From the NCBI RefSeq assembly GCF_003627955.1, contig NZ_RBWS01000001.1, forward strand, positions 372,001 through 436,000: 64,000 bases of DNA, written 5' to 3'. Numbering within the stretch: position 1 is the first letter of the stretch; every line of letters starts with the position of its first letter. Origin of the DNA: Sphingobacterium puteale (GTDB lineage Bacteria; Bacteroidota; Bacteroidia; Sphingobacteriales; Sphingobacteriaceae). Under the pieces are notes generated by a model. It had not been told where the DNA came from and did not search any database. It saw nothing but the letters and a program-made list of their open reading frames with translations. A program made the position numbers and the translations under genes. Of the stretch, positions 56,404-64,000 are shown piece by piece.

Positions 56404-57723
56404 ATGGAATTGAAACCTAAAAATTACATTATCCTTTTCATCCTATTTTTTGCCATCCTCATTGGCATACAAGGTTATCAATTGTACAATACCTACCGAC
56501 TCAAACAACGTGAAGTATTCGCTGATGTCAAAAAGAACCTGGACAAACTAGAAGACTCCGATTCTATTTTTGACAACAACCTATTAAGCAAGGATATCGC
56601 CCGTGACTATTACATTAAACTGGTTAAAAAGGAGATCACAGCAGATGGTCTAAAGAATTTATATAAAACACACGCGCAGAAAACATCCCCAGCGTTAACA
56701 AAATATGTTGACAGCATATTCCGGCCACTGGGCATGTATGTCATCCTCAGGCAGGAAATATTAGGCATTTATTATAAAAATGCAACAACCCCACTGGTTC
56801 GTGGGCCCATCACTGTTTATACCACAAAGGGCACTTTTCACAACCCTACAGAATTATCCAGCAGTAAATGGCTTACGGAAAAAACTGAAACGAACAAGAT
56901 TCAGGATAGTATCCAAAGCAAAGAGATTCTATATGTTTTTTCTGTTCCGCGCAAGACTTCTTTTGAGGTGGTCAATCTCAACTGGATTCTATTTAAGGAG
57001 CTAACCTCACTGCTGTTAAGCACCATATTGATCCTAGCGGCTTGTATCTGGTTATTTTACCGGACAATTAACAACCTCAGGAAACAGGATAAACAGATCG
57101 CTGTATTGCACAATGTAGTGGACAATATCTCGCACGAGCTAAAAACGCCTATCGCTACTCTTAAAATTGCGGCCAAAACACTCCGAAAATCTCCGGATGA
57201 TCATATCATAGCGGTAATTGAACGCCAGGTAAGCCGCTTGGAACAGACACTGGATCCGCTGAATGAACATCAAACCGCGACGAGTTTAGCCCCAACAACA
57301 GCGAAAGAACTCCAGGCAATTTTTAGTGATTTTCAGCTGTGTAATCCAACTGTCAAACTCATTGTGGAACCAAGTCCCAACTTGCCAATTTGCCTTAACC
57401 CAATAGATACAGCGACATTATTTTCAAACTTGATGAATAATGCGGTTAAATATGGTGCCACACAACTAAATATCCGTTTTGAGGAACAAAAGAACTATCT
57501 ATCCATTCAGGTCAAAGACAACGGACAAGGCATGGAAGAAAGCGAGTTACCCTATATTTTCGAAAAGTTTTACCGTATCCAGAAAGACAATATTCATGAT
57601 ACAAAGGGATTAGGGATTGGACTATTTTTGGTTAGGAATATCGTCAAAAAATATGCGGGAGAGATTAGCGTGATGAGTAAATTGCAGCAAGGTACAACTT
57701 TTGTGGTGCAATTGCCCCGCTAA
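56404..57723 (+). CDS. Sensor histidine kinase
   Basis: The 439-residue inner-membrane protein has two transmembrane segments (about 8-27 and 205-225) enclosing a periplasmic sensing domain of about 175 residues with no family I recognise. The kinase core follows: H box DNISHELKTPIATLKI (phospho-His), N box NLMNNAVKYG, G1 KDNGQGME, F box YIFEKFYRIQ and G2 GLGIGLFLVRN. The response regulator gene is 148 bases downstream. The pair is divergent from the TonB receptor gene, a sign that it may regulate it. A TTG at 56398 in the same frame was not used as the start. Confidence 0.92.
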   Translation: MELKPKNYIILFILFFAILIGIQGYQLYNTYRLKQREVFADVKKNLDKLEDSDSIFDNNLLSKDIARDYYIKLVKKEITADGLKNLYKTHAQKTSPALTKYVDSIFRPLGMYVILRQEILGIYYKNATTPLVRGPITVYTTKGTFHNPTELSSSKWLTEKTETNKIQDSIQSKEILYVFSVPRKTSFEVVNLNWILFKELTSLLLSTILILAACIWLFYRTINNLRKQDKQIAVLHNVVDNISHELKTPIATLKIAAKTLRKSPDDHIIAVIERQVSRLEQTLDPLNEHQTATSLAPTTAKELQAIFSDFQLCNPTVKLIVEPSPNLPICLNPIDTATLFSNLMNNAVKYGATQLNIRFEEQKNYLSIQVKDNGQGMEESELPYIFEKFYRIQKDNIHDTKGLGIGLFLVRNIVKKYAGEISVMSKLQQGTTFVVQLPR

Positions 57724-57871
57724 TTTATCAGTTCGTTGTCCAATATTGCCAAGCGGCGGCAGAGGTTACCACACGAAGTGCCGCAAAGCAGCACTTGAAT
57801 AAAAATCGTATTATTAACTTTATAATGGATCAGGGAATAAGGACCAGATATCCGTTAGATGAAACAAAGAA

Positions 57872-58549
57872 ATGAAGAATAAACTATTGTTGGTAGAAGA
57901 TGATCCGGATTTTGGATTTATGCTCAGACAATATCTGGAGCTTTCAGACTTTCAGGTGGAATGGATTTCACAGCCAAATGAACTCAAAGCAGACTTTCAG
58001 CAGCTTGTGAGGTATGATTTAATTATTCTGGATGTGATGCTTCCCCAGGTGAGTGGCTTTACACTGGCAAAACAAATCAATACACTTTTTCCGTCACTTC
58101 CTTTTATCTTTTTAACGGCCAAAGAGCAGAAGATCGATAAGTTGACCGGTTTAAAAATCGGTGCCGACGATTATATTACCAAACCCTGTGATCCCGAAGA
58201 ATTGTTACTTCGTATACAGAATATACTAAAACGCAATCAAAAAAATGTGTCCGCGGGTTCATTTCCAATTGGTTCATACCTATTTTTTCCCGATCAACTG
58301 TTGCTAAGTCATGCTATGGAGCAATATCGGCTCACTGAGCGTGAAGCCCAATTACTTTTATTTCTTTGTCAGCACAATGGTCAGCTCGTGACACGGGAAG
58401 ATATCCTTGAAAAGGTATGGGGGAGCGCTGATTTCTTTACGGGCAGAAGCATGGACGTTTTTATCACCCGTATACGAAAATACCTGAGCCATGATCCCAA
58501 TCTCCGCATCAGTTCGAATCGGGGCGTAGGATTTACCATTCATTTTTGA
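57872..58549 (+). CDS. OmpR/PhoB-family response regulator
   Basis: The 225-residue protein has a receiver domain with acidic residues E9, D10, D11 (LLVEDDPD), phospho-acceptor D54 in LIILDVMLPQ, the Thr of FLTAK and the Lys of YITKPCDPEEL. From about 130 it carries a winged helix (LTEREAQLLLFLCQHNGQLVTREDILEKVWG, MDVFITRIRKYLSHDPNLRISSNRGVGFTIHF). It is the partner of the kinase just upstream. Bacteroidota RR genes usually precede the kinase, so the kinase-first order with a 148-base gap is less common. Confidence 0.93.
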   Translation: MKNKLLLVEDDPDFGFMLRQYLELSDFQVEWISQPNELKADFQQLVRYDLIILDVMLPQVSGFTLAKQINTLFPSLPFIFLTAKEQKIDKLTGLKIGADDYITKPCDPEELLLRIQNILKRNQKNVSAGSFPIGSYLFFPDQLLLSHAMEQYRLTEREAQLLLFLCQHNGQLVTREDILEKVWGSADFFTGRSMDVFITRIRKYLSHDPNLRISSNRGVGFTIHF

Positions 58550-58628
58550 TGCCTCAAAGACGATCACCCCCTGCACTGCATAGCGCATTTTAGTTGTTCG
58601 ATGCGCTCCGTCGATGCATTCAATAGTA

Positions 58629-59684
58629 TTACCCTCTGAACTCTTCCTTTCGTCTGTTCCATAGTTTCTCTGCCCAACGGCCGACAAACCAGAAAGAAAC
58701 TGCAAGGATCAAGAAAAACACGGCTCTATTGATATTATCCCACAGATATTCCACATAGCGGGTGTAGATATTCAACACCAAAAAGACAAAGCCCACCTCA
58801 CGGGTGACATTATCTTTTGCCTTTAATCCATAAATCACAAGAAATGCCGATACAGCAGTGGACAGCATACCCCAATAAAACATGTGATACTGGCGTACGG
58901 TAGTCCATTCATAAAAATCCGAATAGTTGCCAAAAATAGACAGTGTCCACAAAGAAACCATGAGGTAAATCAACCCAATGATATAACTAACTGGTTGAAA
59001 TATCCACAAACGTTCAAACCGTGGCTGTAACCAAACAGCTGCCGCCGTGATTATAGTGCCGAAAATCGTAAAACGTAGGGGATAATTCATTCCCCAGAAT
59101 TTAAAACCCCAGTTGCTATGGTAAGCTGTCTCAGTAGCAAACCAAACACCGAGTGCCAATAACATAAACGTCCAGATCAGCTTGCTATCGAGCTTTACGG
59201 CGAGAATTCCGTAGATCGCGACGGACAATAAAAACAAGAGCGAATAATGCATGGTATCCTTATCCAATACCTTCCCCATAAAACCAATGCAGGCTGCCGT
59301 TCCGAACACGCCGATCAGCATCATGGTCTCCGTGGACAGGTTCTTGTAGGGATAACGTTTTTTGTAGCGAAAGCCGAGCGTGTAAAACAGGACAGCAACC
59401 GCCGCAAAAAAGAAGCAGAATAAAATATTGGGTGCTTCGTAAAGGGTATCGACGAAAGCAAGGAAAGAAGCATCTGTAAACAACGAAAAAACAGCAAATA
59501 CCAGGGAGGCCAGTGCAATCCAAAAGGCGTAACGGGCCAATTGTCCCCAATCGAAACTTTTGACGTCGAGGCTATCCATCAGTTCATTGGCCTTTTGTTC
59601 ATCCAATAAATTTTCCTTCTTCCAAAATTGGACAATATCTTCGATGGATTGCTTTTCCTGTTTGCTGACGTCGTATTTTCGCAT
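58629..59684 (-). CDS. DUF2157-like multi-spanning membrane protein
   Basis: The 351-residue protein starts at the ATG 59684. The first 50 residues are soluble and helical (KQEKQSIEDIVQFWKKENLLDEQKANELMDSLD), like the cytoplasmic start of DUF2157 proteins, and about ten hydrophobic segments follow, ending in a basic tail. No catalytic motif is visible. The role is unknown. It is a single gene convergent with the response regulator. Confidence 0.65.
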   Translation of the reverse strand: MRKYDVSKQEKQSIEDIVQFWKKENLLDEQKANELMDSLDVKSFDWGQLARYAFWIALASLVFAVFSLFTDASFLAFVDTLYEAPNILFCFFFAAVAVLFYTLGFRYKKRYPYKNLSTETMMLIGVFGTAACIGFMGKVLDKDTMHYSLLFLLSVAIYGILAVKLDSKLIWTFMLLALGVWFATETAYHSNWGFKFWGMNYPLRFTIFGTIITAAAVWLQPRFERLWIFQPVSYIIGLIYLMVSLWTLSIFGNYSDFYEWTTVRQYHMFYWGMLSTAVSAFLVIYGLKAKDNVTREVGFVFLVLNIYTRYVEYLWDNINRAVFFLILAVSFWFVGRWAEKLWNRRKEEFRG

Positions 59685-60018
59685 TGTTATTGTATTGATA
59701 TTGTAGAACAAAGAATAAGTAACAAATAATTTAATCCGGCAAATTTTCGACTTACCGAAGTATCTCCTTGTTTTATTTTTATTTTTTTGTTCCTGTACAA
59801 ACTTACGGCTTACAAGTTGTTATAGCCACCTTAGCCGGCCACAAGATAACAATTACCTTCGTAACTTTCTTAGATGCCTCGGGTTGTCGCAGGATATCCA
59901 AATCACATCTATATCACATTTTATTCCAAAAGTCAGATATGCTCGTATAATTCCTTTAAAATCTGTAATTTTGCATGTTTTGCATTTTATCCCTTTACAC
60001 GGGTTTTAAGGAGTTTTC
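59685..60018. other. 334-bp divergent region before uvrA
   Basis: It contains the uvrA promoter box and a Shine-Dalgarno-like AAGGAG close to the uvrA ATG. Nothing else is recognisable apart from a T-rich tract near 59770-59790. I looked for a LexA-type palindrome and found none I could defend. Confidence 0.45.
59966..59973 (+). promoter_or_regulatory. Promoter box for uvrA
   Basis: TAATTTTG matches TAnnTTTG in full, 45 bases before the ATG at 60019. The leader ends with AAGGAG seven bases before the ATG, one of the few clear ribosome binding sites in the window. Confidence 0.55.
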
Positions 60019-62862
60019 ATGGCAGTAAAAAGAAGCCCAGATCTGGGCGAACAGAATGAAGTTCAAGTATTTGGAGCGCGTGCGCACAATCTAAAAAATA
60101 TAGATGTTTCCTTTCCGAGAAATGAATTGGTCGTTATCACCGGCTTAAGCGGTAGTGGTAAATCTTCCTTGGCTTTTGATACCATCTATGCGGAGGGCCA
60201 ACGTCGGTACATGGAAACTTTTAGTGCCTATAGCCGGCAGTTTCTGGGCGGTATGGAACGTCCCGATGTCGATAAGATATCGGGTTTGAGTCCTGTGATT
60301 TCCATTGAACAAAAAACAACGAGCAAAAATCCCAGGTCTACTGTCGGAACAATTACAGAGGTATACGATTTTATGCGCCTTTTGTTTGCCCGTGCCGGGG
60401 AAGCATTCTCCTATGTCACTGGCAAAAAGATGGAGCGTATGTCTGACGATCAGGTGATCGAACGTATTTTGGATGAGTTTGAAGGCCAAGCACTCAATAT
60501 CCTCGCTCCTGTCGTGAAGGGACGTAAAGGTCATTACCGTGAGCTTTTTGAACAAATTCGCAAGCAGGGCTATGTCAAGGTACGTGTGGATGGCGAAATA
60601 TTGGATTTGGTCCCCAAAATGCAGGTAGACCGCTATAAGATTCACGATATTGAAATTGTCGTTGACCGTCTGAAAATAGAACGTGAAGATAAGAAGCGCC
60701 TGCAGACCTCGGTGATGCAAGCCATGAAAACGGCAAAAGGCATTATCAAAGTATCTACAAAAGACAATCAGGAGCAATTTTATAGCCGTTACCTGATGGA
60801 TGCTGAATCCGGTATCTCTTATGATGAACCGCAGCCAAACACATTCTCTTTTAACTCGCCCTATGGTGCCTGTCCGACATGTGATGGGTTGGGCTATATT
60901 TTTGAAATTGATAAAAATGCGGTCATTCCCGACAAGAAGCTCAGCATCCAAAAAGGAGGCCTGGCGCCGTTGGGGCCCACCCGGGAGAACTGGACGTTTG
61001 AAGTGCTTAAAGCCGTAGCCAAAAAATTGGATTTTGCCGTCACAACTCCCTTAGAGAAACTTAATGATGAGCAGATCGACCAGCTTTTGTTTGGCAATAA
61101 AGAAGAACCGATCATCGTCACCGTATCCTACGGAAGCTACGGCGCCCGTGAATATCGTGTGGAATTTGAGGGGATCTTCAAAATGCTGGAAGAATTTTCA
61201 GGAAAGTCTTCGGATGAAGCCCCTTCGTTGGATGATTTCAGAACCAAAGTTACCTGCCCAACCTGTGAAGGAGCGCGGTTAAAGAGAGAATCGCTACACT
61301 TTAAGATCGCAGACAAGAATATCCATGAATTATCAACCCTCGATATTTCTGCATTAAAAGAATGGTTCGATCAGGTGGAAAGCAAACTGGACGAACGCCA
61401 GCTGGTCATTGCGACCGAAATACTTAAAGAAATAAGGGCTCGTCTGGGCTTTCTATTGGATGTAGGCTTAAACTATCTGACACTGGATCGTACGGCCAAA
61501 ACATTATCAGGCGGCGAAGCACAACGGATCCGTTTAGCGACCCAGATCGGCTCACAGCTGGTCAATGTGCTTTATATTTTGGATGAACCAAGTATCGGAC
61601 TACACCAGCGGGACAATGAACGTCTTATCAACGCGCTTAAAAACTTGCGTGATATTGGCAATTCGGTTTTAGTGGTTGAGCATGATAAGGACATGATCCT
61701 TCATGCCGACTATGTGATTGACATGGGCCCTGCTGCCGGCGTCCATGGCGGCACTGTTGTTGCGGAGGGCCAGCCCAAGGAGATTTTAAAATCAGACTCA
61801 TTGACCGCGGCTTATCTCAATGGGAAAAAAGAAGTTAAAATTCCCGAAAAACGTCGTGAAGGCAATCACAAAACACTGACGCTTCATGGCGCTACAGGGC
61901 ATAATCTCAAGAACTTGACCGTAGCGTTTCCGCTTGGCAAATTGATTGTTGTATCGGGTGTTTCGGGGTCTGGTAAATCCAGCTTAATCACTGGTACGCT
62001 CTACCCGATCCTGAATAAACATTTCTTCCGGGCCAAAGCAACCCCGCTTCCATTCAAAAAGATTGAAGGCCTGGAACATATTGATAAAGTTATTGAAATT
62101 GATCAAAGTCCTATAGGCCGTACACCACGTTCCAACCCTTCGACGTATACGGGTGTATTCTCCGATATACGAACCTTGTTCGTACAGCTCCCCGAAGCAA
62201 AAATCAGGGGCTATAAACCAGGTCGGTTTTCGTTCAATGTCAAAGGTGGACGTTGTGAAACCTGTCAGGGTGCAGGCTTAAAAGTAATTGAAATGAACTT
62301 CCTGCCCGATGTACAGGTTCCTTGTGAAACATGCCACGGAAAGCGTTATAACCGAGAAACTTTGGAAGTACGCTACAAGGGTAAATCTATTTCAGATGTA
62401 CTGGACATGAGCATCAATGATGCGGTCGATTTTTTTGAAAACGTACCGAGTATTTACAGAAAAATCAAAACATTACAAGATGTAGGTTTAGGTTATATTA
62501 CCTTAGGTCAATCGTCTACAACCTTGTCCGGCGGAGAGGCTCAACGGGTGAAACTTGCTACTGAACTCTCCAAGAAAGATACGGGAAATACATTTTACAT
62601 TCTTGACGAGCCCACCACAGGACTTCATTTTGAGGACGTTAACGTGCTTATGGGCGTAATCAACCGATTGGTAGACCGGGGAAATACCGTGTTGATTATC
62701 GAACACAACCTGGATGTTGTGAAGTCGGCTGACTGGGTGATTGATATCGGTCCTGAAGGCGGAAAAGAGGGCGGTCAGGTATTATTTGAGGGAACCCCGG
62801 AAAATTTAATTAAAAACAAGAAAAGCGAAACCGCACGTTTCTTAAAATTAGAGATGCAATAG
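60019..62862 (+). CDS. uvrA: Excinuclease ABC subunit A
   Basis: UvrA is the damage sensor of nucleotide excision repair and loads UvrB. The 947-residue protein has two ABC ATPase halves. Walker A motifs are GLSGSGKSSLAFD (about residue 42) and GVSGSGKSSLITG (about 650). Signature motifs are LSGGEAQRIRLATQIG and LSGGEAQRVKLATELS. Zinc-finger cysteines are seen in ACPTCDGLG, TCPTCEGARL and the pair CETCQGAG and CETCHGKRYN. The closing LDEPTTGLHFEDVNVL and VIIEHNLDVVKSADW blocks are intact. The length agrees with family members. mutL follows after 186 bases, putting two repair genes together. Confidence 0.97.
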   Translation: MAVKRSPDLGEQNEVQVFGARAHNLKNIDVSFPRNELVVITGLSGSGKSSLAFDTIYAEGQRRYMETFSAYSRQFLGGMERPDVDKISGLSPVISIEQKTTSKNPRSTVGTITEVYDFMRLLFARAGEAFSYVTGKKMERMSDDQVIERILDEFEGQALNILAPVVKGRKGHYRELFEQIRKQGYVKVRVDGEILDLVPKMQVDRYKIHDIEIVVDRLKIEREDKKRLQTSVMQAMKTAKGIIKVSTKDNQEQFYSRYLMDAESGISYDEPQPNTFSFNSPYGACPTCDGLGYIFEIDKNAVIPDKKLSIQKGGLAPLGPTRENWTFEVLKAVAKKLDFAVTTPLEKLNDEQIDQLLFGNKEEPIIVTVSYGSYGAREYRVEFEGIFKMLEEFSGKSSDEAPSLDDFRTKVTCPTCEGARLKRESLHFKIADKNIHELSTLDISALKEWFDQVESKLDERQLVIATEILKEIRARLGFLLDVGLNYLTLDRTAKTLSGGEAQRIRLATQIGSQLVNVLYILDEPSIGLHQRDNERLINALKNLRDIGNSVLVVEHDKDMILHADYVIDMGPAAGVHGGTVVAEGQPKEILKSDSLTAAYLNGKKEVKIPEKRREGNHKTLTLHGATGHNLKNLTVAFPLGKLIVVSGVSGSGKSSLITGTLYPILNKHFFRAKATPLPFKKIEGLEHIDKVIEIDQSPIGRTPRSNPSTYTGVFSDIRTLFVQLPEAKIRGYKPGRFSFNVKGGRCETCQGAGLKVIEMNFLPDVQVPCETCHGKRYNRETLEVRYKGKSISDVLDMSINDAVDFFENVPSIYRKIKTLQDVGLGYITLGQSSTTLSGGEAQRVKLATELSKKDTGNTFYILDEPTTGLHFEDVNVLMGVINRLVDRGNTVLIIEHNLDVVKSADWVIDIGPEGGKEGGQVLFEGTPENLIKNKKSETARFLKLEMQ

Positions 62863-63034
62863 GCATTCATTATTGAGGCTGTGTATTTTTTTGCTCTTAT
62901 GCATTTATCCGGTCCGGCCTATGCTCTGCTTCAGGATGACCTCCTAGCGCAGATTTTAAATAACACCTGATCGGGCCTTTCTTTGACTGAATTTGGTACA
63001 CGAGCTAAGCAGCAGATTTCATAAAGGTTTTTCG

Positions 63035-63042
63035 TAACTTTG
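63035..63042 (+). promoter_or_regulatory. TAnnTTTG box directly before mutL
   Basis: TAACTTTG is a full consensus match six bases before the ATG at 63049, the same spacing as for glyS. It suggests a leaderless mutL message. A -33 element is not obvious. Confidence 0.5.
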
Positions 63043-63048
63043 TATTAT

Positions 63049-64000
63049 ATGTCGGATATTATTCAATTACTTCCAGATAATGTTGCCAATCAGATTGCGG
63101 CGGGAGAAGTGGTGCAGCGGCCAGCGTCTGCCATAAAAGAATTGATTGAGAATGCCATTGATGCTGGAGCTGACAAAATCAAACTTATTGTTAAAGATGC
63201 AGGCAAGTCGTTGATCCAGGTCATTGACAATGGCTGTGGAATGAGTGTAACGGATGCCCGTCTTTGCTTTGAACGCCATGCGACCTCAAAGATCCGCAAA
63301 GCAGAAGATTTATTTGCCATCCGTACCATGGGCTTCCGTGGAGAAGCAATGGCCTCCATTGCCGCGATCGCACAAGTCGAACTAAAAACACGCCGTATCG
63401 AAGATGAACTTGGTACTGTAGTCGAAATAGAAGGATCAAAAGTTATCAACCAATATCCAGAAGCTGTCGCTGCTGGAACAAATATTTTAGTTAAAAATCT
63501 CTTTTACAACATTCCTGCTCGCAGGAACTTCTTAAAGAGCAACTCCGTTGAAATGCGTCATATCATTGACGAATTTCAACGTATCGCTTTGTCCAATCCA
63601 CAGATTTTCCTTTCACTGCATAGTGATGGGAATGAAATCTATCACTTACCTGCCGAAACACTGAAACAACGGATTGTCCATATCTTCGGGAACAATTACA
63701 ACCAGCGCCTTGTCCCTGTAGAAGAGGATACTTCCATTATCAAGGTAGAAGGCTTTGTCGGTAAACCTGAATTTGCGAAGAAAACGCGTGGTGAACAGTT
63801 TTTCTTTGTCAATAAACGCTTTGTTCGCGACCCTTACCTGCACCATGCGGTGATGAATGCGTACGAGGATATCATGCAGGCGGAGACCTTCCCTTTTTAT
63901 GTGTTGTTTATTGATATAGATCCTGCCCGTATTGATATCAATGTACATCCAACAAAGACTGAAATCAAATACGAGGATGATAAAGCAATTTACGCCATCA
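63049..64000 (+). CDS. mutL: DNA mismatch repair protein MutL, N-terminal part
   Basis: MutL couples MutS recognition to downstream steps of mismatch repair. The 317 codons present make up the GHKL ATPase domain: [27 protein letters not shown] (the ATP-binding Glu and Asn), IDNGCGM, RHATSKI and [14 protein letters not shown], then the transducer-like part with [18 protein letters not shown] and [16 protein letters not shown]. The C-terminal dimerisation and possible endonuclease domain lie beyond the window, so its nuclease motif cannot be checked. The gene is cut by the window edge, not broken. Confidence 0.96.
   Translation, partial: MSDIIQLLPDNVANQIAAGEVVQRPASAIKELIENAIDAGADKIKLIVKDAGKSLIQVIDNGCGMSVTDARLCFERHATSKIRKAEDLFAIRTMGFRGEAMASIAAIAQVELKTRRIEDELGTVVEIEGSKVINQYPEAVAAGTNILVKNLFYNIPARRNFLKSNSVEMRHIIDEFQRIALSNPQIFLSLHSDGNEIYHLPAETLKQRIVHIFGNNYNQRLVPVEEDTSIIKVEGFVGKPEFAKKTRGEQFFFVNKRFVRDPYLHHAVMNAYEDIMQAETFPFYVLFIDIDPARIDINVHPTKTEIKYEDDKAIYAI

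Overview
The window looks like an ordinary stretch of chromosome from a Sphingobacterium-like member of the Bacteroidota. The evidence is two SusC/SusD pairs, many Sec lipoproteins, DUF6266 and DUF2911 proteins, a secreted M64 peptidase, and promoter boxes of the Bacteroidota type TAnnTTTG. I see no rRNA, tRNA, CRISPR array, prophage or intact insertion sequence.

Layout. 1-2.9 kb: the end of a leucine/isoleucine operon (leuB', leuA, ilvA). 3.0-3.6 kb: a DUF2911 protein. 3.6-15.9 kb: a minus-strand polysaccharide utilization locus (AraC regulator, SusC, SusD, secreted aryl-sulfotransferase-like lipoprotein, GH130 mannosylglucose phosphorylase, exported endonuclease/exonuclease/phosphatase-fold protein, sodium:sugar symporter). 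16.2-18.6 kb: an exported S9 peptidase. 18.9-22.8 kb: a class Ib ribonucleotide reductase operon nrdHIEF. 22.9-28.8 kb: a secreted phosphodiesterase-like protein and a second SusC/SusD pair with no enzyme beside it. 29.2-31.4 kb: a two-subunit GMC sugar dehydrogenase resembling glucoside 3-dehydrogenase. 31.5-37.9 kb: HAD phosphatase, DUF6266, FAH-fold hydrolase, M23 peptidase, bcp, glyS. 38-41.3 kb: a lipoprotein and an M64 peptidase gene broken by a frameshift. 41.4-46.8 kb: an AraC regulator and a fucosidase operon (GH29, GH95). 47.2-53.8 kb: META lipoprotein, unknown lipoprotein, a metZ-like sulfhydrylase, tpx, an OmpP1/FadL porin with an SGNH hydrolase, osmC. 53.9-58.5 kb: a TonB-dependent receptor divergent from a histidine kinase/response regulator pair. 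58.6-64 kb: a DUF2157-like membrane protein, uvrA and the start of mutL.

How the parts fit. The locus at 3.6-14.5 kb reads as one glycan module: SusCD captures and imports an oligosaccharide, a periplasmic or surface lipoprotein may move sulfate groups, the symporter takes a disaccharide across the inner membrane, and the GH130 enzyme splits it with phosphate. The beta-mannanase and mannobiose epimerase that usually accompany this phosphorylase are absent, and the sulfotransferase is an unexpected partner. This is the best candidate for an undescribed system. The fucosidase operon and the GMC pair add to a glycan-foraging picture.

The most unusual non-coding items are an inverted array of exact 11-bp-period repeats (32911-33025), a 27-bp perfect hairpin overlapping the metZ stop codon, a hairpin abutting a lipoprotein start codon, and several genes whose TAnnTTTR box sits only 4-7 bases before the ATG, which suggests leaderless messages. 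All calls come from reading the sequence and remembered family features; no database search was run.
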